Source of the DNA: Acuticoccus mangrovi
Lineage (GTDB): Bacteria > Pseudomonadota > Alphaproteobacteria > Rhizobiales > Amorphaceae
Reading direction: 5' to 3'
NCBI RefSeq assembly: GCF_016411865.1
Contig: NZ_JAEKJA010000026.1
Coordinates: 1 to 64,000, forward strand
Length of the DNA: 64,000 nucleotides
Shown here: positions 29,390-38,666 of the stretch, in pieces
Layout: each line of letters opens with the position of its first letter
How positions within the stretch are numbered: position 1 is the first letter of the stretch
Program-made: the position numbers and the translations under genes
Notes under the pieces: generated by a model
The model's input: the letters and a program-made list of their open reading frames with translations, nothing else
Databases searched by the model: none
Told to the model about the DNA's origin: nothing

Positions 29390-29854
29390 ATGTCTACGTT
29401 TTCCGCAAAGCCTGCGGAAGTCGAGAAGCAGTGGGTCGTGATCGACGCCACCGACCTCGTGGTCGGTCGTCTCGCCGCTCAGATCGCTTTGCGGCTTCGC
29501 GGCAAGCACCTGCCGATCTTCACGCCGCACGTCGATTGCGGCGACAACGTCATCGTCATCAATGCTGAGAAAGTGATCTTCACCGGTCGCAAGTACGAGC
29601 AGCAGATGTACTACAAGCACACCGGCTTTCCGGGCGGCATCAAGGAGCGCTCGGCCAAGCAGATTCTCGAAGGCCGTTTCCCGGAGCGGGTGATCGAGGC
29701 CGCGGTGAAGCGGATGATGCCGCGTGGCCCGCTCGGCCGCCAGCAGATGAAGAATCTGCGCATCTACGCCGGCCCCGAGCATCCCCATGAGGCGCAGCAG
29801 CCCGTCGCGATCGACGTCGCCGCGCAGAACAAGAAGAATGTGAGGGTCCAGTGA
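29390..29854 (+). CDS. rplM: 50S ribosomal protein L13
   Basis: 154 residues of the large-subunit protein L13. Signatures: [46 protein letters not shown] and [20 protein letters not shown]. First gene of the conserved rplM-rpsI pair; its TGA overlaps the GTG of rpsI. Confidence 0.99.
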   Translation: MSTFSAKPAEVEKQWVVIDATDLVVGRLAAQIALRLRGKHLPIFTPHVDCGDNVIVINAEKVIFTGRKYEQQMYYKHTGFPGGIKERSAKQILEGRFPERVIEAAVKRMMPRGPLGRQQMKNLRIYAGPEHPHEAQQPVAIDVAAQNKKNVRVQ

Positions 29855-30339
29855 CCGATACCGTTCAGTCCCTCGAGGATCTCGGCGCCGCCATGGGCGA
29901 GGGCGCCGGCGAGGTCGAGACCGGCCCCGTTCACGTTCAGAAGCTCGACGCCTACGGCCGCGCCTACGCCACCGGCAAGCGCAAGGACGCCGTCGCCCGC
30001 GTGTGGGTGAAGCCCGGCGCCGGCCGCATCATCGTCAACAAGAAGCCGTACGAGGAATATTTCGCCCGTCCGGTGCTGCAGATGGTGATTCGCCAGCCGA
30101 TGCTCGTCGCCCAGCGCGAGGGCCAGTTCGACGTGATCGCCACGGTGTCCGGCGGCGGCCTCTCCGGCCAGGCGGGCGCGGTGCGTCACGGCATCTCCAA
30201 GGCGCTCACCCACTACGAGCCGGAGCTGCGCTCGATCCTGAAGCGCGTGGGCTTCCTGACGCGCGACAGCCGCGTCGTGGAGCGCAAGAAGTACGGTCGC
30301 CGCAAGGCCCGTCGCTCGTTCCAGTTCTCCAAGCGCTAA
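29851..30339 (+). CDS. rpsI: 30S ribosomal protein S9
   Basis: 162 residues with GTG start overlapping rplM (GTGA). The body is typical S9: [35 protein letters not shown] and the C-terminal [20 protein letters not shown] tail that reaches the P site. The N-terminus carries an extra acidic stretch of about 35 residues, as is common in alphaproteobacteria. A strong terminator follows. Confidence 0.99.
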   Translation: MTDTVQSLEDLGAAMGEGAGEVETGPVHVQKLDAYGRAYATGKRKDAVARVWVKPGAGRIIVNKKPYEEYFARPVLQMVIRQPMLVAQREGQFDVIATVSGGGLSGQAGAVRHGISKALTHYEPELRSILKRVGFLTRDSRVVERKKYGRRKARRSFQFSKR

Positions 30340-30367
30340 CAGGCCGACCGGTCGCTTCACGCTTTCG

Positions 30368-30407
30368 AGCCCGGCGCGCCTCGCGCCGGGCTTTTTCGTT
30401 TTTTTCG
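30368..30407 (+). terminator. Intrinsic terminator of rplM-rpsI
   Basis: A perfect 11-bp GC-rich stem, AGCCCGGCGCG / CGCGCCGGGCT (30368-30378 and 30382-30391) with a 3-nt loop, is followed by TTTTTCGTTTTTTT. It ends the ribosomal protein operon before argC. Confidence 0.95.
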
Positions 30408-30420
30408 GCGAGGAACACTC

Positions 30421-31458
30421 ATGGATACCCTCAACGTCGCCATCTACGGTGCTTCGGGCTACACCGGCGCCGAGCTGATCCGCCTGCTCACGCTGCACCC
30501 CGCGGTGCGCATCACGGCGCTGTCGGCCGAGAGCAACGCCGGTCGACCGATGGCCGACGTGTTCCCGCAATTCTCCGCCCTCGACCTGCCGATGCTGCAG
30601 ACCCTCAAGGAGCTCGACCTCGACCCGATCGACGTCCTGTTCTGCGCGCTGCCGCACGGCACCACCCAGACCGCGCTGAAGGCGGCGCTCGAGGCGAAGC
30701 CGAGCCTCAAGGTGGTGGACCTCTCCGCCGACTTCCGCCTCGCCGATCCGAAGGACTATGCCGCCTGGTACGGCCACAAGCATCTGGCGCCCGAGCTTCA
30801 GTCGGAGGCGGTCTACGGGCTCGTGGAGGTGCACCGGGCGGCGATCGCCAAGGCGCGCCTCACCGGCAATCCGGGCTGCTACACCACCACCGTGCTCCTG
30901 GCGCTGGTGCCGCTGGTGGCGGCGCAGGCGATCGACGTCGAGCGCATCGTGATCGACGCCAAGTCGGGCATGACGGGCGCCGGCCGGGCGGCGAAGATGG
31001 GAATGCTGTTCTCGGAGGTGTCGGAAGGCTTCCATGCCTACAGCGTCGGCAAGCACCGCCACACTGCCGAGCTCGATCAGGAGCTGTCCATCGCGGCCGG
31101 TCGGCCGGTGACGCCCACCTTCACGCCGCATCTCGTGCCGATGAACCGGGGGATCTACGCCACAATCTACGCCGACGGCGATCCGATGCGCCTCCACACC
31201 ATCCTCGCCGACACCTATGCCGAGGAACCCTTCGTGACGGTGCTGCCGTTCGGCGAGGTGCCCCAGTCGCGCCACGTGCGGGGGTCGAACTTCACCCGCA
31301 TCGGCGTGGTGCCGGATCGGCGCGCCGGCAAAACCATCGTGATCTCCACCCTCGACAACCTCGTGAAGGGGGCGTCGGGCCAGGCGGTGCAGAACATGAA
31401 CGTGATGTGCGCCCTGCCGGAGACCACCGGCCTGCAACAGCTCGCCCTCTTCCCCTGA
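30421..31458 (+). CDS. argC: N-acetyl-gamma-glutamyl-phosphate reductase
   Basis: Third step of arginine synthesis; NADPH reduces N-acetylglutamyl phosphate to the semialdehyde. 345 residues: nucleotide loop VAIYGASGYTGAELIRLL, VDLSADFRLAD, catalytic Cys153 in GNPGCYTT and the SEGFHAYSVGKHRHTAE region. Its start lies just after the rpsI terminator, so it should have its own promoter or depend on read-through. Confidence 0.97.
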   Translation: MDTLNVAIYGASGYTGAELIRLLTLHPAVRITALSAESNAGRPMADVFPQFSALDLPMLQTLKELDLDPIDVLFCALPHGTTQTALKAALEAKPSLKVVDLSADFRLADPKDYAAWYGHKHLAPELQSEAVYGLVEVHRAAIAKARLTGNPGCYTTTVLLALVPLVAAQAIDVERIVIDAKSGMTGAGRAAKMGMLFSEVSEGFHAYSVGKHRHTAELDQELSIAAGRPVTPTFTPHLVPMNRGIYATIYADGDPMRLHTILADTYAEEPFVTVLPFGEVPQSRHVRGSNFTRIGVVPDRRAGKTIVISTLDNLVKGASGQAVQNMNVMCALPETTGLQQLALFP

Positions 31459-31466
31459 GGGCGGGC

Positions 31467-31505
31467 GCGCCGCACCCCGTTCTCCGGGAGGACGGGGCGC
31501 GGCGC
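31467..31505. terminator. GC-rich hairpin between convergent argC and thioesterase genes
   Basis: GCGCCGC-A-CCCCGT pairs with ACGGGG-C-GCGGCGC, 13 pairs with one mismatch and an 11-nt loop. It sits 9 bp after the argC stop and before the convergent thioesterase gene. There is no T-run, so the role is inferred. Confidence 0.5.
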
Positions 31506-31560
31506 CACGCGGCTCCGTGAGTTGGACGCGCCCGACGGCCTCGTTGGGGGAGGCGTGGTC

Positions 31561-31989
31561 CTACGCCTCCACTGGAGCGAGGTAGGGGGTGAAGGCGGCG
31601 CGCACGTCCTCCGGGATCGGCGCCGTCACGATGCCCTCGCCCTCCGAGCGCACGAACACGCGCGTCTCGCGACCCTCGGCGGTGACCGTGTCGCCCCGGG
31701 CGAAGCGGTAGTGGAGGTTGAGGCTGGAGGTGCCGATGGCGGCGAGCACGAGGGTGACCTGAAGCTCGTCGCCATACGTCGCCGGGGCGCGGAAGCGGCA
31801 TCCGGTGTCGACGAGCGGCGTGCCGAGCAGGCCGTAGGCCTCCTTCAGCATCCTCTGGTCGACGCCGAGCGACCGGCCGAAGGCGTGGAAGTGGTTGTCC
31901 ATCCACATGTAGTAGTGCGGATAATAGACGATGCCGGCGGCATCGCATTCGCCCCATTCGATGATGCGGCTTTTGGTGAAGTCTCTCAT
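31561..31989 (-). CDS. Acyl-CoA thioesterase (4-hydroxybenzoyl-CoA type)
   Basis: 142 residues of the hot-dog fold. The conserved motif with the catalytic Asp is IEWGECDAAGIVYYPHYYMW. FRAPATYGDELQVTLVL and LHYRFARGDTVTAEGRETRV follow. It is 45 bp from the racemase-like gene, on the same strand. The substrate is an acyl-CoA of unknown kind. Confidence 0.92.
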   Translation of the reverse strand: MRDFTKSRIIEWGECDAAGIVYYPHYYMWMDNHFHAFGRSLGVDQRMLKEAYGLLGTPLVDTGCRFRAPATYGDELQVTLVLAAIGTSSLNLHYRFARGDTVTAEGRETRVFVRSEGEGIVTAPIPEDVRAAFTPYLAPVEA

Positions 31990-32034
31990 GGTCCGCCTCG
32001 CTCCCTGAGCGGGTCTTGTGGCACAGCGCTGCGC

Positions 32035-32748
32035 CTAAAACACCTGTGGCGACAGACTCGCCTGAAACCAGGTGACGAAGTTGAGGATCGAATAGACGGG
32101 CATGCCGGTCGCGGCGCGGATGTCGGCGGCGTAGGGTGTCATGTTCGTGCATTCGAGCACGATGGCGCCGATGTCCGGATGGGCGGCGCAGAGATCGCGG
32201 GCGGCGGCGACGTTGTCGGCCCGCGCCTTGTCGACGTCGAGCGTCAGGCGGTTGTCGAGGATCGCGGCGGTGAACTCCTGCCCGCCTTCGGTGGTGCCGA
32301 TGGGGGTGTCGGCCGGCACCCCGGCCTTTTCGAGATGCTCCGGGGTGAGGGTGGAGGCGGAGATCGTGAGGACGCCGGCCCGCCGACCCGGCGGCAGGGT
32401 GCGGTTCACCATCGCCACCTGCATCAGAGAGGAGGTGGCGACGGGGAGCGCGACGGCGGCGGCGAGCTCCTCCTGGAAGAGGGAGAGGAAGCCGCAGTTG
32501 GTGGTGATGCCGTCGACGCCGTGGGCGGCGAGATCGCGGGCCGCGGCGACGAAGGCCTCGAGCAGCCCTTCGCCGCGATGGCGCACCACGCGGTCCGGCG
32601 AGGCCTCGCGCACCACGCGATACTGCACCGGGAAGGGGAAGGTGAGGGCGTTGCCCATGTCGCCCGGGATGCGCGGAAAGCGCGCCTCGAGCATCAGGAT
32701 GCCGAGGGTGGCGCCATAGACCGACTTGCCGCCGGTGACGACGGTCAT
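32035..32748 (-). CDS. Aspartate/glutamate racemase-family protein
   Basis: 237 residues. The two cysteines typical of cofactor-independent racemases and maleate isomerases are seen in TTNCGFLSLFQ and LECTNMTPYAADI. The start is ATG 32748, with GGGGGCGG upstream. It is divergent from the catabolic operon starting at 32913, so it may act on the same compound. Exact substrate unknown (amino acid, hydantoin or maleate derivative). Confidence 0.88.
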   Translation of the reverse strand: MTVVTGGKSVYGATLGILMLEARFPRIPGDMGNALTFPFPVQYRVVREASPDRVVRHRGEGLLEAFVAAARDLAAHGVDGITTNCGFLSLFQEELAAAVALPVATSSLMQVAMVNRTLPPGRRAGVLTISASTLTPEHLEKAGVPADTPIGTTEGGQEFTAAILDNRLTLDVDKARADNVAAARDLCAAHPDIGAIVLECTNMTPYAADIRAATGMPVYSILNFVTWFQASLSPQVF

Positions 32749-32912
32749 CGCCGCCCCCGCGCAGCGCCGCGTGCGGCGGCGGCTCGGGTCGGACGATGAC
32801 GGACCCCGCGGACGCAGAGATCGGAAGAGGCGGGCAAGGCAGGCTCCTTGACAGGGCATGACGCGCGCTTTCCTGTCTACAGGATCGTGCGCAGACGACG
32901 GAAGGCCCCGTT

Positions 32913-34607
32913 ATGGATGTTGCGACCAACCAGCTGACCGGGGCCGAGGCGATGGTGCGGATGCTGGAGGCGCACGGGGTGCGTCACATCTTCGGGCTGT
33001 GCGGCGACACCACCTTGCCGTTCTACGATGCGCTCGCCCGGCTCGACCACGACATCGCCCACACCCTGACGCGCGACGAGCGCCACGCCGCCTATATGGC
33101 CGACGGCTACGCCCGCGTGACCGGGCGGCCCGGCGTGTGCGAGGGGCCCTCGGGCGGCGGGGCGACCTACATCCTGCCCGGCGTGGTGGAGGCGAGCGAG
33201 AGCTCGATCCCCGTCCTCGCCATCACCACCGACGTCGCCACCACCTCGCGCGGCAAATATCCGCTGACCGAGCTCGATCAGCCGGCGCTCTTCCGCCCGC
33301 TCACCAAGTGGAACGCCTCGCTCGATCAGCCGGCGCGGCTGCCCGCCATGGTGCGGGCCGCGTTTCGGGCGATGACCACGGGCCGGCCGGGGGCCGCCCA
33401 TCTCGCCTTTCCCTTCGATACGCAGAAGGGGTTCGTCGATCCGACGGAGATCTGGGCCGACACGCGCCACACCGTGTTTCCGGCCGAGCCGACGGGCCCG
33501 GACCCCGCCGCCATCGAGGCGGCGGCCGATCGGCTCGCGGCGGCGAAGCGGGCGGTCATCGTCTGCGGCGGCGGACCGGTGATCGCCGGCGCCTTCGCCG
33601 AGCTCTCGGCGGTGGCGCGGGCGCTCGACTGTCCCGTCGCCACCACCGTCTCAGGGCAGGGGGCGATCGCGGAGACCGATCCGCTCGCCGTCGGCGTCGT
33701 CGGCTCCAACGGCGGCGTGCCGTCCACCCGCGCCGTGGTGGACGAGGCCGACGTGGTGCTCTTCGTCGGCTGCCGGGCGGGGTCGGTCACGACGGAGCGC
33801 TGGCGCTCGCCGGGGCACGAGCGCACCATCCTCCACATCGACAGCGACCCGATGGTGATCGGCGCCAACTATCGCACCGAGGTGGCGATCGCCGCCGACG
33901 CGCGCCTGGCGCTCGCCGCCCTCGCCGAGGCGCTGGCGCGGCGCACCTCCCGCGGGCAGGACGGGGCCGCGCGCGCCGCGGCGGCCTGGGCGGGCAAGCT
34001 CGCCGCCTTCGCGCCGCTCGCGACGAGCCGAGAGCGTCCGGTCCGGCCCGAGCGCGTCGTGAAGGCGCTGATGGACCGGCTCGACGACGACGCCGTCATC
34101 GTCGCCGATCCCGGCACCCCCTGTCCCTACGTCTCGGCCCACTATCGGTGGCGCACCAGCGGGCGGCACTTCATCACCAACCGCGCCCACGGTGCGCTCG
34201 GCTACGCGCTCGCCGCCGCGATGGGCGCCCACACCGGGCGGCCCCACGTGAAGACCGTGGCGCTGATGGGCGACGGCTCCTTCGGCTTCGCCTGCGGCGA
34301 GTTCGAGACGATGGTGCGCCACCGGATGCCGATCACCTCCATCGTCTTCTCCAACGCCACCTTCGGCTGGATCAAGGCGGGGCAGAATGCCGGCTTCGGC
34401 CAGCGCTTCTACAATGTGGACTTCGGCCGCACCGATCACGCCGCCGTCGCCGCCGCCTTCGGGGTCAAGGCGTTCCGTGTGGAGGATCCCGACACTCTGG
34501 AGGCGACGCTGTCGGCCGCGCTCGCCCACGACGGACCGAGCCTCGTCGACGTGATCTCGCAGCCGCTTCACGAGGCCGCCGCTCCGGTGTCGGAGTGGAT
34601 TGCGTGA
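32913..34607 (+). CDS. Thiamine diphosphate-dependent enzyme (acetolactate synthase-like)
   Basis: 564 residues with the three-domain POX/ALS fold. Glu56 in [15 protein letters not shown] is the catalytic Glu that activates the cofactor. The C-terminal cofactor motif is [13 protein letters not shown] (Asp454) and ends with FSNATFGW. No regulatory ilvN-like subunit is nearby, and the operon is catabolic, so a decarboxylase or carboligase acting on a 2-oxo acid is more likely than branched-chain amino acid synthesis. Its TGA overlaps the GTG of the next gene. Confidence 0.9.
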   Translation: MDVATNQLTGAEAMVRMLEAHGVRHIFGLCGDTTLPFYDALARLDHDIAHTLTRDERHAAYMADGYARVTGRPGVCEGPSGGGATYILPGVVEASESSIPVLAITTDVATTSRGKYPLTELDQPALFRPLTKWNASLDQPARLPAMVRAAFRAMTTGRPGAAHLAFPFDTQKGFVDPTEIWADTRHTVFPAEPTGPDPAAIEAAADRLAAAKRAVIVCGGGPVIAGAFAELSAVARALDCPVATTVSGQGAIAETDPLAVGVVGSNGGVPSTRAVVDEADVVLFVGCRAGSVTTERWRSPGHERTILHIDSDPMVIGANYRTEVAIAADARLALAALAEALARRTSRGQDGAARAAAAWAGKLAAFAPLATSRERPVRPERVVKALMDRLDDDAVIVADPGTPCPYVSAHYRWRTSGRHFITNRAHGALGYALAAAMGAHTGRPHVKTVALMGDGSFGFACGEFETMVRHRMPITSIVFSNATFGWIKAGQNAGFGQRFYNVDFGRTDHAAVAAAFGVKAFRVEDPDTLEATLSAALAHDGPSLVDVISQPLHEAAAPVSEWIA

Positions 34608-35734
34608 GCCTTTCGGAGCGCATCGTCGCGCTCGATCTGTGGCATCTGGCGCTTCCCGTCGTGTCGCGGCGCGATCACGGCATCGGCTCGGTGGCGGGAT
34701 CGGTGGAGGTGATCGTGGTGCGCCTCACCGCCGAGGGCGGGCGCGTCGGTTGGGGCGAGGCTTCGCCCTGGTCGGTGTTCACCGGCACGCCCGAGGCCGC
34801 CTATGCCGCCCTCGATCGCTATATGCGCCCCGCCGTGCTCGGTGCCGCCGTGGGCGACATTGCCGCGGTGATGGAGCGGGCGCGCCGCATGGTCGCCTTC
34901 GCGACGGACGCCAAGGCCGCCCTCGAGACCGCGCTCCTCGACCTTGCCGGGCGGACGGCGGGGGTGCCGGTGTGGGCGCTCCTCGGCGGACGGTGCCGCG
35001 AGCGCATCCCGCTATCCTGCTCGCTCGCCGATCCCGATTTTGGCGCGGACCTTGCTCTGGTGGAGCGTCTGAAGGCGGACGGCATCGGGATCGTGAAGTT
35101 GAAAGCGGGCGTCAAGGATCATCGGTTCGACATGATGCGGCTCGAGCGGCTCGCCGCCGACCACGGCGATCTCGACGTGCGGGTGGACTACAACCAGGGC
35201 CTCGCGCCCGGCGAGGCGATGGCGCGGGTGCGCGACGTCGCCGAGTTGGCGCCGAGCTTCATCGAGCAGCCCGTGCGGGCCGACCAGTTCGCGCTGATGG
35301 CGCGGCTGCGCGATGCGATCGACGTGCCGCTTCTCGCCGACGAGAGCGTGTTCGGTCCGGAGGACATGACGCGGGCCGTCGCCGAGGGGATCTGCGACGG
35401 CGTGTCGGTGAAGATCATGAAGTCGGGCGGGCCGCGACGGGCCTGCGCGATCGCGCAGATGGCGGAGGCCGCGGGGCTCACCGCCTACGGAGGGGATATG
35501 TTCGAGACCGGGCTCGCCCACCTTGCGGGCGCCCATACCATCGCCGCGGCACCGGCGATCACGCTGGGCTGCGAGTTCTATCAGGCTCGCTACTATCTGC
35601 GGGAGGACATCCTCGCCGAGCCGTTCCCGGTGGAGGACGGCCACGTGGTGGTGCCGGACCGGCCCGGCCTCGGCATCCTGCCCGACGAGGACAAGCTCGC
35701 CCACTACGCCCTTCGCTCCACGGTGGCGGCATGA
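34604..35734 (+). CDS. Mandelate racemase/muconate lactonizing enzyme family protein
   Basis: 376 residues of the enolase superfamily; GTG start overlaps the previous gene (GTGA). Catalytic and metal residues are present: Lys165 and Lys167 in VKLKAG, Asp195 in VDYNQ, Glu221 in FIEQP, Asp246 in ADES and Lys270 in SVKIMKSGG. Lysines on both faces of the barrel point to the muconate lactonizing/dipeptide epimerase/racemase subgroup. Family N- and C-terminal lid regions are complete. Its substrate cannot be read out. Confidence 0.93.
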   Translation: MSLSERIVALDLWHLALPVVSRRDHGIGSVAGSVEVIVVRLTAEGGRVGWGEASPWSVFTGTPEAAYAALDRYMRPAVLGAAVGDIAAVMERARRMVAFATDAKAALETALLDLAGRTAGVPVWALLGGRCRERIPLSCSLADPDFGADLALVERLKADGIGIVKLKAGVKDHRFDMMRLERLAADHGDLDVRVDYNQGLAPGEAMARVRDVAELAPSFIEQPVRADQFALMARLRDAIDVPLLADESVFGPEDMTRAVAEGICDGVSVKIMKSGGPRRACAIAQMAEAAGLTAYGGDMFETGLAHLAGAHTIAAAPAITLGCEFYQARYYLREDILAEPFPVEDGHVVVPDRPGLGILPDEDKLAHYALRSTVAA

Positions 35735-37008
35735 AGGTCGCGGTGATCGGCGCCGGCATCGTCGGCGTCTCGACGGCGCTGTGGCTGCAGCGCGACGGAG
35801 CCGAGGTGATCCTCATCGACCGGGTGGGCCCGGCGGAGGGCACGAGCTACGGCAACGCCGGCGTGCTCGCCTCCTGCTCGGTCGTCCCGGTGACGACGCC
35901 CGGCCTCATCGGCAAGGCGCCGAAGATGCTGTTCAGCCCCGACGAGCCGCTGTTCCTGAAGTGGGGCTATCTGCCGAAGCTCGCGCCCTGGCTGGTGCGC
36001 TATCTGCGGCACGCCAACGCCGACGACGCGCGGCGCATCGCGGCGGCGCTCGTGGGCCTCGTGGGCGAGAGCCTCGCGGACCATCAGGCCGTGGCGGAGG
36101 GAACGCCCGCGGCGCGCTACATCGCCCCGTCGGACTACACCTACGCCTATCGCGACAAGGCGGCCTTCGAGGGGGACGCCTTCACCTGGGAGCTGCGCCG
36201 CGCGCACGGCTTCGTGCCCGTCATCGACGAGGGGACGGCGGTGGCGGCCTACGATCCGCTGCTCGGACCGGAGGTGAGCTTTCTCGCCCGCGTGCCGGGG
36301 CACGGCCACATCAAGGACCCCGGGGCCTACGTGAAGGCGCTCGCCGACCACGCGGTGGCGAACGGCGCCCGCCTCGTCATCGGCACCGCGCAGGACGTCG
36401 CCCGCGCGGCCGGCACGGTCATCGGCGTGGTGGTGGACGGGGAGACGATCGCGGCGGACGCGGTGGTGGTGGCGACGGGCGTGTGGTCGGGACCGCTCGC
36501 CGAGGCGCTCGGCATCAAGGTGCCGCTTGAGAGCGAGCGCGGCTACCACATCGAGCTCCTGGAGCCGTCGGCGATGCCGGTGGCACCGACGATGTTTCCC
36601 GCCGGCAAGTTCGTGGCGACGCCCATGGAGGGGCGCCTGCGGATCGCCGGGGTGGTGGAGTTCGGCGGGCTCGACGCGCCGCCCTCGCGCGCGCCCTTCG
36701 CCCTCCTCGAAAAAGGCATCCGCAAGGCGATGCCGACGCTCACCTGGAAGGGCACCACCGAGTGGATGGGCCACCGGCCGGCGACCACCGATTCGCTCCC
36801 CCTCATCGGACCGGTGCCGGGGGTGAAGGGCGCCTATCTCGGCTTCGGCCACCAGCACGTCGGCCTGACGTCGGGTCCGAAGACGGGGCGCCTCCTTGCG
36901 CAGCTCGTGATGGGACGTACGCCCAACATTGACATCACGCCGTACGCCCCTTCACGTTTTTCCTCGAGCAAACCCTCGCTTGCACAACAAATGGAGACTA
37001 CGGGATGA
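35731..37008 (+). CDS. FAD-dependent D-amino acid dehydrogenase-like protein
   Basis: 425 residues; DadA-like DAO fold. The N-terminal dinucleotide loop is [21 protein letters not shown], split as [17 protein letters not shown]. Further motifs: [28 protein letters not shown] and the C-terminal [19 protein letters not shown]. It should oxidise an amine or D-amino acid to an imine and pass electrons to the respiratory chain. Start and stop overlap neighbours (ATGA at both ends), so it is in the same operon. Confidence 0.92.
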   Translation: MKVAVIGAGIVGVSTALWLQRDGAEVILIDRVGPAEGTSYGNAGVLASCSVVPVTTPGLIGKAPKMLFSPDEPLFLKWGYLPKLAPWLVRYLRHANADDARRIAAALVGLVGESLADHQAVAEGTPAARYIAPSDYTYAYRDKAAFEGDAFTWELRRAHGFVPVIDEGTAVAAYDPLLGPEVSFLARVPGHGHIKDPGAYVKALADHAVANGARLVIGTAQDVARAAGTVIGVVVDGETIAADAVVVATGVWSGPLAEALGIKVPLESERGYHIELLEPSAMPVAPTMFPAGKFVATPMEGRLRIAGVVEFGGLDAPPSRAPFALLEKGIRKAMPTLTWKGTTEWMGHRPATTDSLPLIGPVPGVKGAYLGFGHQHVGLTSGPKTGRLLAQLVMGRTPNIDITPYAPSRFSSSKPSLAQQMETTG

Positions 37009-37976
37009 GCAAAACCGCTATTGTCGCGGCGACCGCACTTGCAACCGTCTGGTCCAGTGCCGCTTTTGCCGACAAGTGGGATATGCCGATGGCGTATTCG
37101 GCATCGAACTACCACTCGCAGGTGGGGGAAGAGTTCGCCAAGTGCGTGACGACGGGCACCGGCGGTGACATCGAGATCGTCGTGCACGCGTCCGGCTCGC
37201 TCTATCCCGGCGACCAGATCAAGCGGGCGGTGCAGACCGGGCAGGCCAACATCGGCGAGCGCCTCCTGTCGGCGCACCAGAACGAGAGCGCGCTGTTCGG
37301 CTTCGATTCGATCCCGTTCCTCGCCACCTCCTTCGACGATCACGCCAAGCTGTGGGCCGCCGCCGAGAAGCCGGTGACGGAGCTGCTCGCGAGCCAGGGC
37401 CTCCACCTTCTCTACTCGGTGCCCTGGCCGCCGCAGGGGCTCTACTTCAACAAGCCCGTCACCTCGGTGGCTGACATGAAGGGCGTGAAGTTCCGCTCCT
37501 ACTCCAACGCCACGGCGCGCCTCGCCGAGCTGACGGGCATGCTGCCGGTGCAGATCGAGGCGGCGGAAATCTCCCAGGCGTTCGCGACCGGCGTCGCCGA
37601 ATCGATGATCTCCTCCGGCGCCACCGGCTACGACCGCAAGGTGTGGGAGAGCCTCTCCCACTTCTACACCGCCGACGCCTGGATCCCGCGCAACTACGTG
37701 TTCGTGAACATGGACGCCTGGGACGGCCTGTCGGACGCCAACAAGAGCGTGATGGAGGGCTGCGCCGGCCTCGCCCAGTACGCCGGCACCTGGCGGGCGA
37801 AGGAGTACACCGACTTCACCCTGCGTGAGCTCGCCAAGAACGGCATGACGGTGGAGGCGCCCTCCGACGAGCTCGCCGCCGAGCTGAAGGCGATCGGCGA
37901 CACGATGACCACCGAGTGGCTGGAGCAGGCCGGCGACGCGGGTCAGGCGATCGTGGACGCCTACAAGGCCGAATAG
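37005..37976 (+). CDS. dctP: TRAP transporter substrate-binding protein (DctP type)
   Basis: 323 residues with a signal peptide (IVAATALATVWSSAAFA) and the DctP fold: YHSQVGEEFAKCVTTGTGG, GSLYPGDQIKRAVQTGQANI, the conserved Arg in MKGVKFRSYSNAT and AEISQAFATGVAESMI. This periplasmic protein delivers a carboxylate-bearing ligand to DctQM. The ATG overlaps the oxidoreductase stop (ATGA). The gap to dctQ contains a hairpin that may raise its level relative to the permeases. Confidence 0.95.
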   Translation: MSKTAIVAATALATVWSSAAFADKWDMPMAYSASNYHSQVGEEFAKCVTTGTGGDIEIVVHASGSLYPGDQIKRAVQTGQANIGERLLSAHQNESALFGFDSIPFLATSFDDHAKLWAAAEKPVTELLASQGLHLLYSVPWPPQGLYFNKPVTSVADMKGVKFRSYSNATARLAELTGMLPVQIEAAEISQAFATGVAESMISSGATGYDRKVWESLSHFYTADAWIPRNYVFVNMDAWDGLSDANKSVMEGCAGLAQYAGTWRAKEYTDFTLRELAKNGMTVEAPSDELAAELKAIGDTMTTEWLEQAGDAGQAIVDAYKAE

Positions 37977-37998
37977 GGCGAGATCGAGCGAGGCTAAC

Positions 37999-38029
37999 GC
38001 GGTCCGCCGGCCTTCGGGTGGCGGGCCGC
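37999..38029 (+). terminator. Stem-loop between dctP and dctQ
   Basis: GCGGTCCGCC pairs with GGCGGGCCGC (one G-T pair) around an 11-nt loop, 22 bp after the dctP stop. There is no T-run. It could act as a partial terminator or mRNA stabiliser so that more binding protein than permease is made. The remainder of the gap to 38136 is GC-rich with no gene. Confidence 0.45.
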
Positions 38030-38136
38030 GCCGGCCCCTGACGGGCCCTCCGGGGCCGCGCCGCCACGGCGCGGCGACGACGACGGGACGGGCGCCCGCC
38101 CGTTCGCCGCCCCCCTCCGCGCACCTCGGGAGCCCT

Positions 38137-38664
38137 ATGACGAAGACGATCCGCGGCGTCCTCGACGCTCTCTATTTCGCCTGCGGCATCCTCGCCGCCC
38201 TCTGCCTCGTCGCGATCCTCGTCCTCATCGTCCTCCAGATGGTGGCGCGGTGGACGGGCGAGGTGTTCTCTGGCGCGCCCGACTATGCGGGCTATGCGAT
38301 GGCCGCCGCCTCGTTCCTCGCCTTCGCCCACGCGCTCAACCGCGGTGCCCACATCCGCGTCGCGATCCTGCTCGTGAATGTGCCGCCCAAGGCGCGGCGC
38401 TGGGTGGAGGTGTGGTGCTTCGCGATCGGCACCGCGCTCGCCTGGTATTTCGTCTACTACGGCGTGCGCTTCGTCTACTGGTCGTGGAAGTTCAACGACG
38501 TCAGCCAGGGCACCGACGCGACGCCGCTGTGGATCCCGCAGTCGGCGATGCTGTTCGGCGCCTTCGTGTTCGCCCTCGCGCTGACCGACCATCTCCTCGC
38601 CCTCTTCACCGATGGTCACCACCGCATCGTCGACAATGTGGTCGAGCAGAGCCACGGGGAGTAG
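38137..38664 (+). CDS. dctQ: TRAP transporter small permease (DctQ type)
   Basis: 175 residues with four membrane segments (GILAALCLVAILVLIVLQMV, YAGYAMAAASFLAFAHALN, ALAWYFVYYGVRFVYW, SAMLFGAFVFALALTD). The motif NRGAHIRVAIL after segment 2 is typical. Ribosome binding site GGGAG. It pairs with the DctM subunit 2 bp downstream. Confidence 0.93.
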   Translation: MTKTIRGVLDALYFACGILAALCLVAILVLIVLQMVARWTGEVFSGAPDYAGYAMAAASFLAFAHALNRGAHIRVAILLVNVPPKARRWVEVWCFAIGTALAWYFVYYGVRFVYWSWKFNDVSQGTDATPLWIPQSAMLFGAFVFALALTDHLLALFTDGHHRIVDNVVEQSHGE

Positions 38665-38666
38665 AG

